This document shows positions 27,133 through 35,342 of a stretch of DNA of 54,215 bases, piece by piece. The stretch lies in IMG/VR virus record IMGVR_UViG_3300010885_013679, positions 1 through 54,215 of that record. The stretch is one strand, 5' to 3'. The stretch comes from a virus. The position numbers and the translations under genes are program-made. The notes beneath the pieces are model-generated. The model did no database searches, had not been told where the DNA came from, and saw only the letters and a program-made list of their open reading frames with translations. The first letter of the stretch is position 1. Each line of letters opens with the position of its first letter.

Positions 27133-28224
27133 ATGGAAGTTCATATTAGATACAATGGGGTTGATCCAAACAAGGAACAAGAATCATTAATAAATAAATT
27201 TATAGAGAATTTAAAAAAGTCACACCCACTTAAAGATGACATTACTGTCATATTCCAAAATAAAAGAACGGGAACAATGACAACAGGTTCAAGATCCGAC
27301 ACTCATAAGTTAAAAATTTTAGTTAAGGACAGAATCAATAGAGATATTTTAAAAACTTTATCACATGAATGGGTACATGAATACCAAAGAACCGTTTTGA
27401 ATAGAAAACAAGGAAAAGATGTTGGGGGTAAGAATGAGGATGAAGCAAAAGCAAAAGCAGGTAAAGAAGTTAAAGATTTTGAATACAAAAATAAAAAAAT
27501 AGAAAAGTCGATTTATAAACCATTCCAAGAAAGAATTGAAAATTTAGAGTCAGAATTACAAGTTGAATCTACATCTAAACAATTAATTATAAGTGAAATT
27601 AAAAAAATAAGTATAGATAAATTACCTTACGATTTTAATGATGTTAATGTGTTTATAGATTCTGAAACAATGAAAACTCACTATAATAAACATTACAAGG
27701 GGTATGTTGAGAAATTAAATGTTGAGTTAGAAAAAATACCAGGTAAAGATATTGATTTAGAAAACATTATTAAAAAAATATCAAGTTTTAACACTAAAGT
27801 TAAAAATAATGGGGGTGGAGCGTTTAATCATGCTCTTTTTTGGAAGATGTTGTCACCAAAAAAACAAACAATAAAAGACCCTATTTTAAGTAAAATAAAT
27901 AAGACTTTTGGTTCTTTTGAAAAATTTAAAGAAAAGTTTGAGGAAGAAGCAAAAAATAGATTTGGTTCAGGATGGGTTTGGTTGATTATTACAAAAAATA
28001 ATAATTTAAAAATGGTTACAACACAAAACCAAGATAACCCATTAATGAATACTGAAAAGATAAATGGTTATCCATTACTTGGTTTAGATTTATGGGAACA
28101 CGCTTATTATTTAAAATATAAAAACGAAAGAGACAAATATATTCACAATTTTTGGAACGTTGTAAATTGGGAATTTGTTAATGACTCTTACGTAACACAA
28201 ACAAAAAAAATAGACCTAAAGTAA
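27133..28224 (+). CDS. Metallopeptidase-like domain fused to Mn-type superoxide dismutase
   Basis: 363 residues with two domains. Residues 1-120 contain SHEWVHEYQR (HEXXH at 78-82) and a downstream NEDEAKAKAG, a plausible third ligand Glu, as in zinc gluzincins. Residues about 160-353 are a complete Fe/Mn superoxide dismutase: metal ligands H183 (THYNKHYKGYV), H233 (FNHALFW), D319 and H323 (LDLWEHAYY), plus FGSGWVWL and the terminal FWNVVNWEF. Glycine 229 and Gln300 (TQNQDNPLM) match manganese rather than iron enzymes. The dismutase would convert superoxide to peroxide and oxygen. Between the domains is a Lys/Glu-rich helix. No signal peptide is seen, so it is cytoplasmic or packaged. It lies between a helicase and a virion gene. 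Confidence 0.9.
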   Translation: MEVHIRYNGVDPNKEQESLINKFIENLKKSHPLKDDITVIFQNKRTGTMTTGSRSDTHKLKILVKDRINRDILKTLSHEWVHEYQRTVLNRKQGKDVGGKNEDEAKAKAGKEVKDFEYKNKKIEKSIYKPFQERIENLESELQVESTSKQLIISEIKKISIDKLPYDFNDVNVFIDSETMKTHYNKHYKGYVEKLNVELEKIPGKDIDLENIIKKISSFNTKVKNNGGGAFNHALFWKMLSPKKQTIKDPILSKINKTFGSFEKFKEKFEEEAKNRFGSGWVWLIITKNNNLKMVTTQNQDNPLMNTEKINGYPLLGLDLWEHAYYLKYKNERDKYIHNFWNVVNWEFVNDSYVTQTKKIDLK

Positions 28225-28242
28225 TCCTTTTTAAATCGTAGA

Positions 28243-28250
28243 TATTTATA
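28243..28250 (+). promoter_or_regulatory. TATTTATA late-promoter-like box
   Basis: Exact match, 14 bases before the ATG at 28265; no -35-like element upstream. Confidence 0.5.
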
Positions 28251-28264
28251 TAATAAAATATCAT

Positions 28265-29383
28265 ATGTCTACAGTAATTATCACGGAACCAGAAAGAAGT
28301 AAACTTTACAAAAGAATAAAGAATCTTTTGGGTGCGCCTTTAAGATCTGTTGAACTTGAGGATGACATGATGGACTCTTTATTGGAATTATCTATTCAAG
28401 ACTACGCTCAACACGTCAATGATTGGCTTATTGAAAGTCAGTGGGCGTCTTTATACGGGTTAAATCTTGACGAACAATCCGTAACAAGAGCGTTCACTAC
28501 AAGAAGTTTAGATTGGGAAACTCAATACACTTATGCGTATTCTAAAATTGTTGGTTTACAAGCTGGTGGGGATTACGTACTAAAAAAAGACTATATTGAG
28601 TTAGTCGCTAACCAACAAATATATGAGATTCCAGCGGGAAGAGAACTTAATGAGCTTCTTTGGTTTTCACGTTCTGAGTTAGACGCAGCATATTTCGACC
28701 CGTTTATGGGTGGGTTTGGAGGTATGGGTGGTGTTGGTTTAGGTGGTGGAGCAGGTTTTTCACAAATGGGCACCACAGGTAACTATTTTGTTACGTCTGC
28801 GTTTGACATTCTTTTAAGGATGTCTGACATTAATATTAAAAGAAGAATTATTACGGGTGACTTAACATATAGAATCACCGCACTACCTGAAGGTAAAAAG
28901 GCCATCCACTTAATGAATGTGCCTGGTGGTAAATTTGATTTTGGTAATCTAAGACATAATCATAGTCGAGTTTGGTATTGGTATTACGATACGTTTGACC
29001 GTGAGGATTGTTTAAAGAAAAATCCAGATATTGTTAGGTTACCTTCAGACGTACCTATAGATGAAATGAGATGGGATGAATTAAATTCGCCAGCACAAAC
29101 TTGGGTTCGTAGATGGTTTACTGCGTACTGTAAAGAAACACTTGCGAGAGTTAGAGGTAAATATAGTGGTAATTTAAAAACCCCTGACTCTGAATTAACT
29201 TTAGAGTATACATCACTAGCCACAGAATCAAAAGACGAGAAAACTATGTTATGGGAAGAATTAAAAGCAAGGCTTGAAAGACTAAGACCTGAAAAACAAT
29301 GGGAAATAAAAGGTGTTCAAGCGGAAAATATGAATAAAGCATTAAAGTTTAGACCATTTACAAGTCCATATACTGTTATATAA
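28265..29383 (+). CDS. Putative neck/head-completion structural protein
   Basis: 372 residues. The N-terminus (KRIKNLLGAPLRSVELEDDMMDSLLELSIQDYAQ) is a helical bundle reminiscent of head-to-tail connector proteins, followed by a Gly-rich loop (GGFGGMGGVGLGGGAG at about 148-163) and a beta-rich C-terminal half with many Trp and Tyr. Position and length fit a neck protein such as gp13, but no family motif proves it. The next gene follows after 7 bases. A TATTTATA box supports late expression and the start. Confidence 0.5.
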   Translation: MSTVIITEPERSKLYKRIKNLLGAPLRSVELEDDMMDSLLELSIQDYAQHVNDWLIESQWASLYGLNLDEQSVTRAFTTRSLDWETQYTYAYSKIVGLQAGGDYVLKKDYIELVANQQIYEIPAGRELNELLWFSRSELDAAYFDPFMGGFGGMGGVGLGGGAGFSQMGTTGNYFVTSAFDILLRMSDINIKRRIITGDLTYRITALPEGKKAIHLMNVPGGKFDFGNLRHNHSRVWYWYYDTFDREDCLKKNPDIVRLPSDVPIDEMRWDELNSPAQTWVRRWFTAYCKETLARVRGKYSGNLKTPDSELTLEYTSLATESKDEKTMLWEELKARLERLRPEKQWEIKGVQAENMNKALKFRPFTSPYTVI

Positions 29384-29390
29384 TTTATTT

Positions 29391-29723
29391 ATGCCAGTTT
29401 TTAGATCGTTCCCCTCAAAAAGAATTATTAATGGTTTCGAAATTGAAACTTCGGATTCCTCTGTAGTCATTAATCAAAATTATCACACACAAGGAGAATA
29501 TGTTATAATTTTTAAAGGTGATAGTGGTAATGTGTTATTTTTAGATTCAAAAAATACGGACCACGTCGTTGTTAAATCATTAACAACCGTTTTAGTTAAA
29601 TCAGACAAATTAATCGATGAAGAGTTTGAAGAAGTCGAACTTAGTCATGGGTCATGTGTAGAATTCAAATGGGTTGGTGATTTTTGGTATATCCTCTCAT
29701 CCGATGGATTAAAAAGTTCTTAG
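29391..29723 (+). CDS. Small beta-rich virion-type protein, unknown function
   Basis: 110 residues, nearly all predicted beta strand, ending FWYILSSDGLKSS. The ending resembles trimerising tip or capping domains of phage appendage proteins, but this is a visual impression only. It shares four bases with the 3' end of the convergent DNA polymerase gene, so no terminator fits between them. Confidence 0.55.
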   Translation: MPVFRSFPSKRIINGFEIETSDSSVVINQNYHTQGEYVIIFKGDSGNVLFLDSKNTDHVVVKSLTTVLVKSDKLIDEEFEEVELSHGSCVEFKWVGDFWYILSSDGLKSS

Positions 29724-32545
29724 TCAAAACTAAGAGACATTAAATCCCCATCAACATCAAATTCATATAATTCTTCAGAATCCACTTTAGTGTTTTTATT
29801 AACAACCTCTAACATTAATTTTCTGTTACTTTCAACAAAATCAGTATTAACCATAGTTAAAGTATCATCAATATACATATAGTAAGGGTCGATTCCTACA
29901 CTTTGCCAAAACGATATTTCAGTATCTGATAATGTTAAAACTTCGTCAAGAGTATCTTGGTGAAACTCTTTCATTGGGTATCCCCTAACTAGTTCCGTTT
30001 GAGATTTTGTAAAAATTGGTTGGTCCTTAGGGTCCTCAATTAAAATTTCTTCTCTAATTTCAGGACTATAAACAACTAACAAAGGTTCAATCCTTTTATT
30101 AAATGCCGCTAAATATCTTGGTACATTATACTCACCTAACAAATCAGGATTCATTTCAATTTCCCTCTCATCAATCATATAACAATTTAACACCAAAGAA
30201 TCTTTTCTTTTTTGAACATCTCCATGTGATTTTCTTTCTCCATTATTTACATAAAAAATGGTATCTCCAAGACCCGGACTTTTATTTGCCTGTAATAATA
30301 ATTCCATATGTGCTTGTCGTGACATCATACTTCCAGACTTTGTTGTTTTTGTAATATGAACTTTATAGTCTTCTAAGGATTGTTTAACACGAGCCTTGTT
30401 TGCAATTTTAGATAGTGGAATTTCTTTGTAAAAAATTTTATTTACATATTCATAATAAAAATCTAAAAATTCAGAACCCTTACCATCAAGTAACATTCTA
30501 AGTCCCTTATCCAAAAATTCCGCAACATATGTTTGTAATTTTTTAGACTTAATTGAGTTACCCGTTAATTTTACTTTTCCTTTATCGGTAAGAAGGGCGT
30601 AGTTCTTACGAGCAACATTAATCGTTGCTGGCCATATTCCATCAATATCAAGACCCATTTCATTTCTCATAAATAAATCATTATACTCCGCAACATCAGC
30701 TTCCGAACCAACATACTCTTTACCCTCTTTAACTAACCCGTTAAGTCCCTTACCGATATATTTGTATTCCACACGTTCTTGAGGTGTTTCAAAGTTAACA
30801 CCATCCGTATCCATCACTAATGGAACGTAACCTCTTTTCATAAAATACATAATCATCTGTCGAAGATATTGTCTACCGGTACAGGTAATTTGCTCACCCA
30901 TATCAATATCCCCCCAAGGGAATACGTGAGGAGCCGATAATGAACCAAAGAATGCGTTAATAAAGATTTTAATTGGTAATTGTTTTCTGTCGTATGAAAT
31001 TGCAAGTTTAGGGTCAGACATTTTAAATTCACCGGCTAAGTTCTTATACATTATACGGGTATCACGAAAATACTTTAACATACTCTTCATTGCTCCTGTA
31101 ACATCACATTTAGGAAATACATCATGAACTAACTGAATAGATGGGTATAGTGATGAGTAGTCAAGTTTCAATACGTTTCTTGAGTACCCAACTTGAACCA
31201 AACGTGATAAACCACCCGTAAACTTTCTTTTCTCTAATTTTTTAGGTATTGCTAATTTATGTTTGTATGACCATGAACACATAATCATTTTCCATAAAGT
31301 TGCGGTACCCATTGTTGACAGTCTTTCATATGTGGTTGGTACCAGTTTGGACAATAAAAAGTTTGCTTGATTAAATTGTTCATCAACTACCATTGTCTCA
31401 TAAAGGTCATCGTCCAAGTATCGTTCAATAATATTTGAACCTTTTACTTCTAAAAACTTACCGGGGAATCTCTCCATAAGATTTTCTGTTCCTGGCATAC
31501 CAACCTTTTTAAACCCACCACTCTCAGGATTTAAATAATAATCTTCATTATCAAAATATATTTTACCAATCTTATCCCCTTCTACGTAAACACGACTTGT
31601 CTTTTCCGCCTCAATAAACTTGGTGATATATTTCAAAGACCAACTCTTAATGTCTGAGTTAATGGCTTGTGCTCTACGAACAGCGTGAGCAATATCCACA
31701 ATGTTATATCCCCACATTTGTGTTTGAACATAAGGTTCCATTTCATTTGCCAACTTTAATATGCCGTCTTTTTGTTTTAATGAATAATCGGGATGTAGGG
31801 TCTTTGATATTTTTTTAATATTTAAGTTTAACAATTCCGCTCTTTTTAAAATGTAAGGAAAGTCAAAGAATGCTGAGTTGTAACCCCCAATTAATGATGG
31901 TTTTAACTCATCAATTGTTCTAAAGAATTCAACAATCATTTGTCTTTCTTCATCTTCATTTTGTGCGGATAACAATTTTAGAAAACCACGATTATCTCTC
32001 ATTCCGATTAAGAACATTTTACTGGTCTTAGGGTCTAACCCCGTGGTCTCAATATCGAATACAAATCTGTGAATATCATCGTATTCGTCAAACCCCTTAA
32101 ATAGTCTTTTACCTTTTTGAATTAAGTATTGTTCAACTGGAGATAAAATTGTAATAACATCTGAGTTGTCTCTACCCCATGGGTCAAGACCACCACCTTT
32201 AAAAAAGTTTATAAGGTTTGAATATGTTTTTGTTGTTTTAACCAAATAGGTTAATCCTTGTTGTAGTCGTTCATCTCCGTGGTCTTCTAACTTTTCAATA
32301 AGGATTCCATTTTCACTCATCGCACGTTTTTGTGCGTGCTTATCGTTCTTGTAAAAGTTTTTACCTTTTAGGTCACCAACCCAAGCAAATGGAATGAATG
32401 TGTCAGGACGTAACATTTTTCCCTTAACAGGGTCCTGAATAACTTTATATATTTTTGAGGTTTTATAATCGTATTCGAGTGAAACGATATATTTTTCATC
32501 ATCTTCTCCTAAGAGAAAACGTTCAATTTCTTCTTGTGGTACCAT
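29720..32545 (-). CDS. 43: Family B DNA polymerase (T4 gp43-like)
   Basis: 941 residues (T4 898). The 3'-5' exonuclease has ExoI FVFDIETTGLD (D164, E166), ExoII GGYNSAFFDFP (about 220-230), and a likely ExoIII around residue 305. Polymerase motif A is LKLDYSSLYPSIQ (D462), motif B KQLPIKIFINAFFGSL (K521 to L536), and motif C VMDTDGVNF (DTDG at 579-582), where the usual serine is glycine. It replicates the phage chromosome with UvsX and gp32. It has a TTGACA-type promoter and a 17-bp palindrome upstream. Start at 32545 is the first ATG with a continuous match. Confidence 0.95.
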   Translation of the reverse strand: MVPQEEIERFLLGEDDEKYIVSLEYDYKTSKIYKVIQDPVKGKMLRPDTFIPFAWVGDLKGKNFYKNDKHAQKRAMSENGILIEKLEDHGDERLQQGLTYLVKTTKTYSNLINFFKGGGLDPWGRDNSDVITILSPVEQYLIQKGKRLFKGFDEYDDIHRFVFDIETTGLDPKTSKMFLIGMRDNRGFLKLLSAQNEDEERQMIVEFFRTIDELKPSLIGGYNSAFFDFPYILKRAELLNLNIKKISKTLHPDYSLKQKDGILKLANEMEPYVQTQMWGYNIVDIAHAVRRAQAINSDIKSWSLKYITKFIEAEKTSRVYVEGDKIGKIYFDNEDYYLNPESGGFKKVGMPGTENLMERFPGKFLEVKGSNIIERYLDDDLYETMVVDEQFNQANFLLSKLVPTTYERLSTMGTATLWKMIMCSWSYKHKLAIPKKLEKRKFTGGLSRLVQVGYSRNVLKLDYSSLYPSIQLVHDVFPKCDVTGAMKSMLKYFRDTRIMYKNLAGEFKMSDPKLAISYDRKQLPIKIFINAFFGSLSAPHVFPWGDIDMGEQITCTGRQYLRQMIMYFMKRGYVPLVMDTDGVNFETPQERVEYKYIGKGLNGLVKEGKEYVGSEADVAEYNDLFMRNEMGLDIDGIWPATINVARKNYALLTDKGKVKLTGNSIKSKKLQTYVAEFLDKGLRMLLDGKGSEFLDFYYEYVNKIFYKEIPLSKIANKARVKQSLEDYKVHITKTTKSGSMMSRQAHMELLLQANKSPGLGDTIFYVNNGERKSHGDVQKRKDSLVLNCYMIDEREIEMNPDLLGEYNVPRYLAAFNKRIEPLLVVYSPEIREEILIEDPKDQPIFTKSQTELVRGYPMKEFHQDTLDEVLTLSDTEISFWQSVGIDPYYMYIDDTLTMVNTDFVESNRKLMLEVVNKNTKVDSEELYEFDVDGDLMSLSFD

Positions 32546-32576
32546 ATTTATATTTTTTAGTTTTGGGTTATTATAC

Positions 32577-32593
32577 TCACAAATGATTTGTGA
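32577..32593. promoter_or_regulatory. Perfect palindrome upstream of DNA polymerase
   Basis: TCACAAAT-G-ATTTGTGA, 17 bp, perfect, 31 bases from the polymerase ATG and downstream of its promoter. It has the size and symmetry of a dimeric repressor site. The one-base loop makes an RNA hairpin less likely than a DNA operator. Confidence 0.55.
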
Positions 32594-32605
32594 TTTCCCT
32601 TACCT

Positions 32606-32640
32606 AATAAATACGATTTATATAACTAAATGTCAAATGA
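32606..32640 (-). promoter_or_regulatory. Promoter for DNA polymerase
   Basis: On the minus strand TTGACA, 17 bases, TATTTATT. The first ten bases TCATTTGACA are identical to the gp32 promoter's upstream element. The -35 region overlaps the stop codon of the preceding gene. Confidence 0.6.
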
Positions 32641-32986
32641 TATTGATATAAAGATTTTCCCTAATTGGTGCAATTAAATCACCATTCGCTAAAATAACAG
32701 AAAACTCACCAAGGTAACGACCAGCTTTGTTTGTGTCTTTAACGTCCCATTTGTAATATATGTAGTATTCTCTTGGTGAATCGGGATTAGTCCTATACTT
32801 TTCGGTTAAGTACGCATCTTTCATAAATATTTTTTGTATTCCGTTACTTTCTAACTTCATTGAAAATCTTATTGACGCATTATCTAAAATGTTGTAGAAA
32901 TCTTTAGCCGCGTCGGTTCTACCATCATAGACCACATCCATTTTTAATATTGGTAAAGTTGCGTTTTGTTTTATAAAAAAGTCCAT
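32633..32986 (-). CDS. BppU-like tail/appendage domain protein
   Basis: 117 residues with the pattern of the BppU N-terminal beta-sandwich: FFIKQNATLPILKMDVVYDG near the start, NASIRFSMKLESNGI in the middle, YYIYYKWDVKDT with GRYLGEFSVIL later, and a final ENLYINI strand. Such domains attach side or tip proteins to baseplates. It lies 13 bases after the 763-aa appendage gene and is probably its partner. Assignment is a pattern match without diagnostic catalytic residues. Confidence 0.45.
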   Translation of the reverse strand: MDFFIKQNATLPILKMDVVYDGRTDAAKDFYNILDNASIRFSMKLESNGIQKIFMKDAYLTEKYRTNPDSPREYYIYYKWDVKDTNKAGRYLGEFSVILANGDLIAPIRENLYINII

Positions 32987-32999
32987 AAATAATATTTTA

Positions 33000-35291
33000 T
33001 TAACAAGGGGGGGATAATAGTGTATATTGGGTAACTATACCACTAGCGTTTATTACAACCCAATACAATACAGTTAGAGGTGAAACATTACCATTATTCG
33101 CCACTATGAAATGTCCTTCTTGGTACGGACTACTAGGATTATTATATTGACCAACAAATGAACCGACAATTAAAGGTGCGGTTATCACCCCAGGTTGGCC
33201 GGCATATTGATTATTATTACATACAATAATTTGAGCGGCTTCAGGATTGGCAACATAAGTAAATGAATCCCATTGTTCTTGACCAACAATTCTAAAACTA
33301 TTCCAAAAAGTTGGTTGAGCATTAAGTGTTGGTGTTGGTGTCGGAGTCGGGCTTATTGTTGGTGTCGGCGTCGGAGTCCCTATTGTAGGAGTAGGTGTAG
33401 GTGTTGGGGTTGCAGGATTTAAACAATTAGGACACCAAAAGTTAAATAAACGATATTGTTTTTCTAAAATCCTAAAATTATGTTGTATTGATGGTGACCC
33501 TAATGGTTCCGTATACATCCTAAACTGAGAAATACCACCCATAAATGTTCCCCCAAAATTTTGTTCAATAAGAATGTTAGTACTTAACCCACTATATGTT
33601 GTTGCCGATAAAATATTATTTGGGAACAATTCTGGATCCTGTATGTATGGACCATAAGGGGTTGTTGTTGATGAAAATATTAAATGGTCGTGTAGTCCTT
33701 GTGACCCACCACCAAAAGATAAATTAAAAGGAACTCCTATCTGTTTTTCTTTTTCGGTGTTTAACTCTCTAGGAATAATCTCCTCAAAGTTTTCAATCAC
33801 CATAAATTTATATCCGTTAACATATAACGTTAACGTACCCATCCTATAAAATGTATCATCAAACCATTTTCTATTAAAATTAACTTGGTATACCTTATTT
33901 TCTTTAGTCCCGCTAGAATTTGTTTCAGGTGGCATTATCAAATTATATGACGTACCATTTAATATTGATTGGTATGTTACCTTTCTAATATCATTTAATC
34001 CTCCTAAATTTAATAGGTCACAGTTCTCTATTGTTGTATACCTCTCAAATACTGCGCTAATCATAACCCATCTGTCTTCAGTAATTGCGGTACAAACATA
34101 GTCACAATCATCATATATTGGTGGTGAACAAACTTCTGTAATTGTATATCCTGTTTGATACGTTAATCCCGTAGTTAAACAACTACCAGTTGTTACACAA
34201 TCTCCCGTTATTTTAATATATTTAACACACAAACTTGGATTTGCAGGGCAACCATTAAATCTTATTGATACGCCATTAGATAATACATCAAACTTAGGGT
34301 CTAATGGTGGTACAGACATTTGTTCGGTACATGCACCACAACCACAACCAATATTATGATAAGCTGTTGTTGCACTTTTAGGGTATACCGTAATACAATT
34401 AGAATTTGTAACACCGGTATTAGAACAACTACATGTGCTCAATTCGGTCAATCCTAATGTTGCCCTTGTATACCCACTATTAGACAACGGACTACCATTT
34501 GCAAAATGATAATATTTATTCTCAGCTCTTGTACCAAAATAAAAGAATGTACCAGCATTATTATTATAAATGTTGTTCAAGTATTGTTGGGTATTTGTGT
34601 TTGCGGTATATATATCAGTGATTCTTGGTTTTAACATCATCTCCACAGTCCATCCCTTATTAACTCTTTCGGGAAATACCTCATAATCATATCCAAATAA
34701 CTTATAGAATCCTTGGTAAAAACCACCATAAAGTTGTTGGTAGTAACCAATATAAGGGTCATAATCAGAAACAATATTATATAATGTATTTTTTGGTCTA
34801 CCCGAAAAAACCACATTTGGTGATGTGGTATACCCGGTAACCATGTGAAGCTTCATTCTTCTATCATAATAATGTGGGTGAAATTTATAATCGTTTCTAA
34901 TACCCATTGTGTAATACAAAGTGTTTCCGGTCATACCAGTGTATAATCCGTTATCTGTAGCAACTAAACCAACATCACACGATCCGGTAAATGCCGAATA
35001 ACAACTTAAATCCAAATTGTTTGGGTTATAATAGTTTTTAGAAACTATAGTTGCCCCTGAAAGGTATTGACCAAAACTTATACTATTTTGTGGGGAACAA
35101 TTTGAACTTGTTATGTCAATGTTAATTGGCAATCTATTGCCGTCATTTTCGGCAATTAAATTAGTTGAAAACACTCCTTCTTGATTGTAGTCACCCTCAT
35201 CCGCAGATAAAGTTAAGTCAAAATATTGACCGTATCTTAAATTAGATTTGTATTTTGGAAAATAATACGTATTTAGATTCTGCGTTGGCAT
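33000..35291 (-). CDS. Large appendage/tail-fibre-like protein with PT-rich linker
   Basis: 763 residues, rich in Tyr, Thr, Asn and Cys. The first 640 residues resemble beta-rich surface proteins (several concanavalin-like strands, such as WTVEMMLKPRITDIY and SFGGGSQGLHDHLIFSS). A PT-rich linker (about 625-655) separates a terminal beta domain of about 100 residues. The unusual number of cysteines suggests disulphides or metal binding. Such proteins commonly recognise the host surface. It has its own TATTTATC box and is divergent from the plus-strand gene at 35343. The binding target is unknown. Confidence 0.6.
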   Translation of the reverse strand: MPTQNLNTYYFPKYKSNLRYGQYFDLTLSADEGDYNQEGVFSTNLIAENDGNRLPINIDITSSNCSPQNSISFGQYLSGATIVSKNYYNPNNLDLSCYSAFTGSCDVGLVATDNGLYTGMTGNTLYYTMGIRNDYKFHPHYYDRRMKLHMVTGYTTSPNVVFSGRPKNTLYNIVSDYDPYIGYYQQLYGGFYQGFYKLFGYDYEVFPERVNKGWTVEMMLKPRITDIYTANTNTQQYLNNIYNNNAGTFFYFGTRAENKYYHFANGSPLSNSGYTRATLGLTELSTCSCSNTGVTNSNCITVYPKSATTAYHNIGCGCGACTEQMSVPPLDPKFDVLSNGVSIRFNGCPANPSLCVKYIKITGDCVTTGSCLTTGLTYQTGYTITEVCSPPIYDDCDYVCTAITEDRWVMISAVFERYTTIENCDLLNLGGLNDIRKVTYQSILNGTSYNLIMPPETNSSGTKENKVYQVNFNRKWFDDTFYRMGTLTLYVNGYKFMVIENFEEIIPRELNTEKEKQIGVPFNLSFGGGSQGLHDHLIFSSTTTPYGPYIQDPELFPNNILSATTYSGLSTNILIEQNFGGTFMGGISQFRMYTEPLGSPSIQHNFRILEKQYRLFNFWCPNCLNPATPTPTPTPTIGTPTPTPTISPTPTPTPTLNAQPTFWNSFRIVGQEQWDSFTYVANPEAAQIIVCNNNQYAGQPGVITAPLIVGSFVGQYNNPSSPYQEGHFIVANNGNVSPLTVLYWVVINASGIVTQYTLLSPPC
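33333..33413 (-). repeat. Pro-Thr dipeptide repeats in the appendage protein
   Basis: Coding repeats of PT dipeptides in three blocks broken by IG and IS, forming an extended flexible linker. Confidence 0.85.
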
Positions 35292-35301
35292 TCTTTTTTA
35301 T

Positions 35302-35309
35302 GATAAATA
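35302..35309 (-). promoter_or_regulatory. TATTTATC late-promoter-like box
   Basis: One mismatch from TATTTATA on the minus strand, 10 bases before the appendage ATG. It forms an 8-bp inverted repeat (ATAAATAC/GTATTTAT) with the plus-strand box at 35322. Confidence 0.5.
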
Positions 35310-35321
35310 CTTTGTTTGAAG

Positions 35322-35329
35322 TATTTATA
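35322..35329 (+). promoter_or_regulatory. TATTTATA late-promoter-like box
   Basis: Exact match on the plus strand, 13 bases before the ATG at 35343, divergent from the minus box only 12 bases away. Confidence 0.5.
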
Positions 35330-35342
35330 GGTAAAAGACGGA

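Noticed and set aside
32530-32550. TATAAATA overlapping the polymerase start as a late promoter
   Set aside because: The octamer runs into the ATG itself, so it cannot produce a translatable transcript from that start; the box at 32606 with TTGACA is better.
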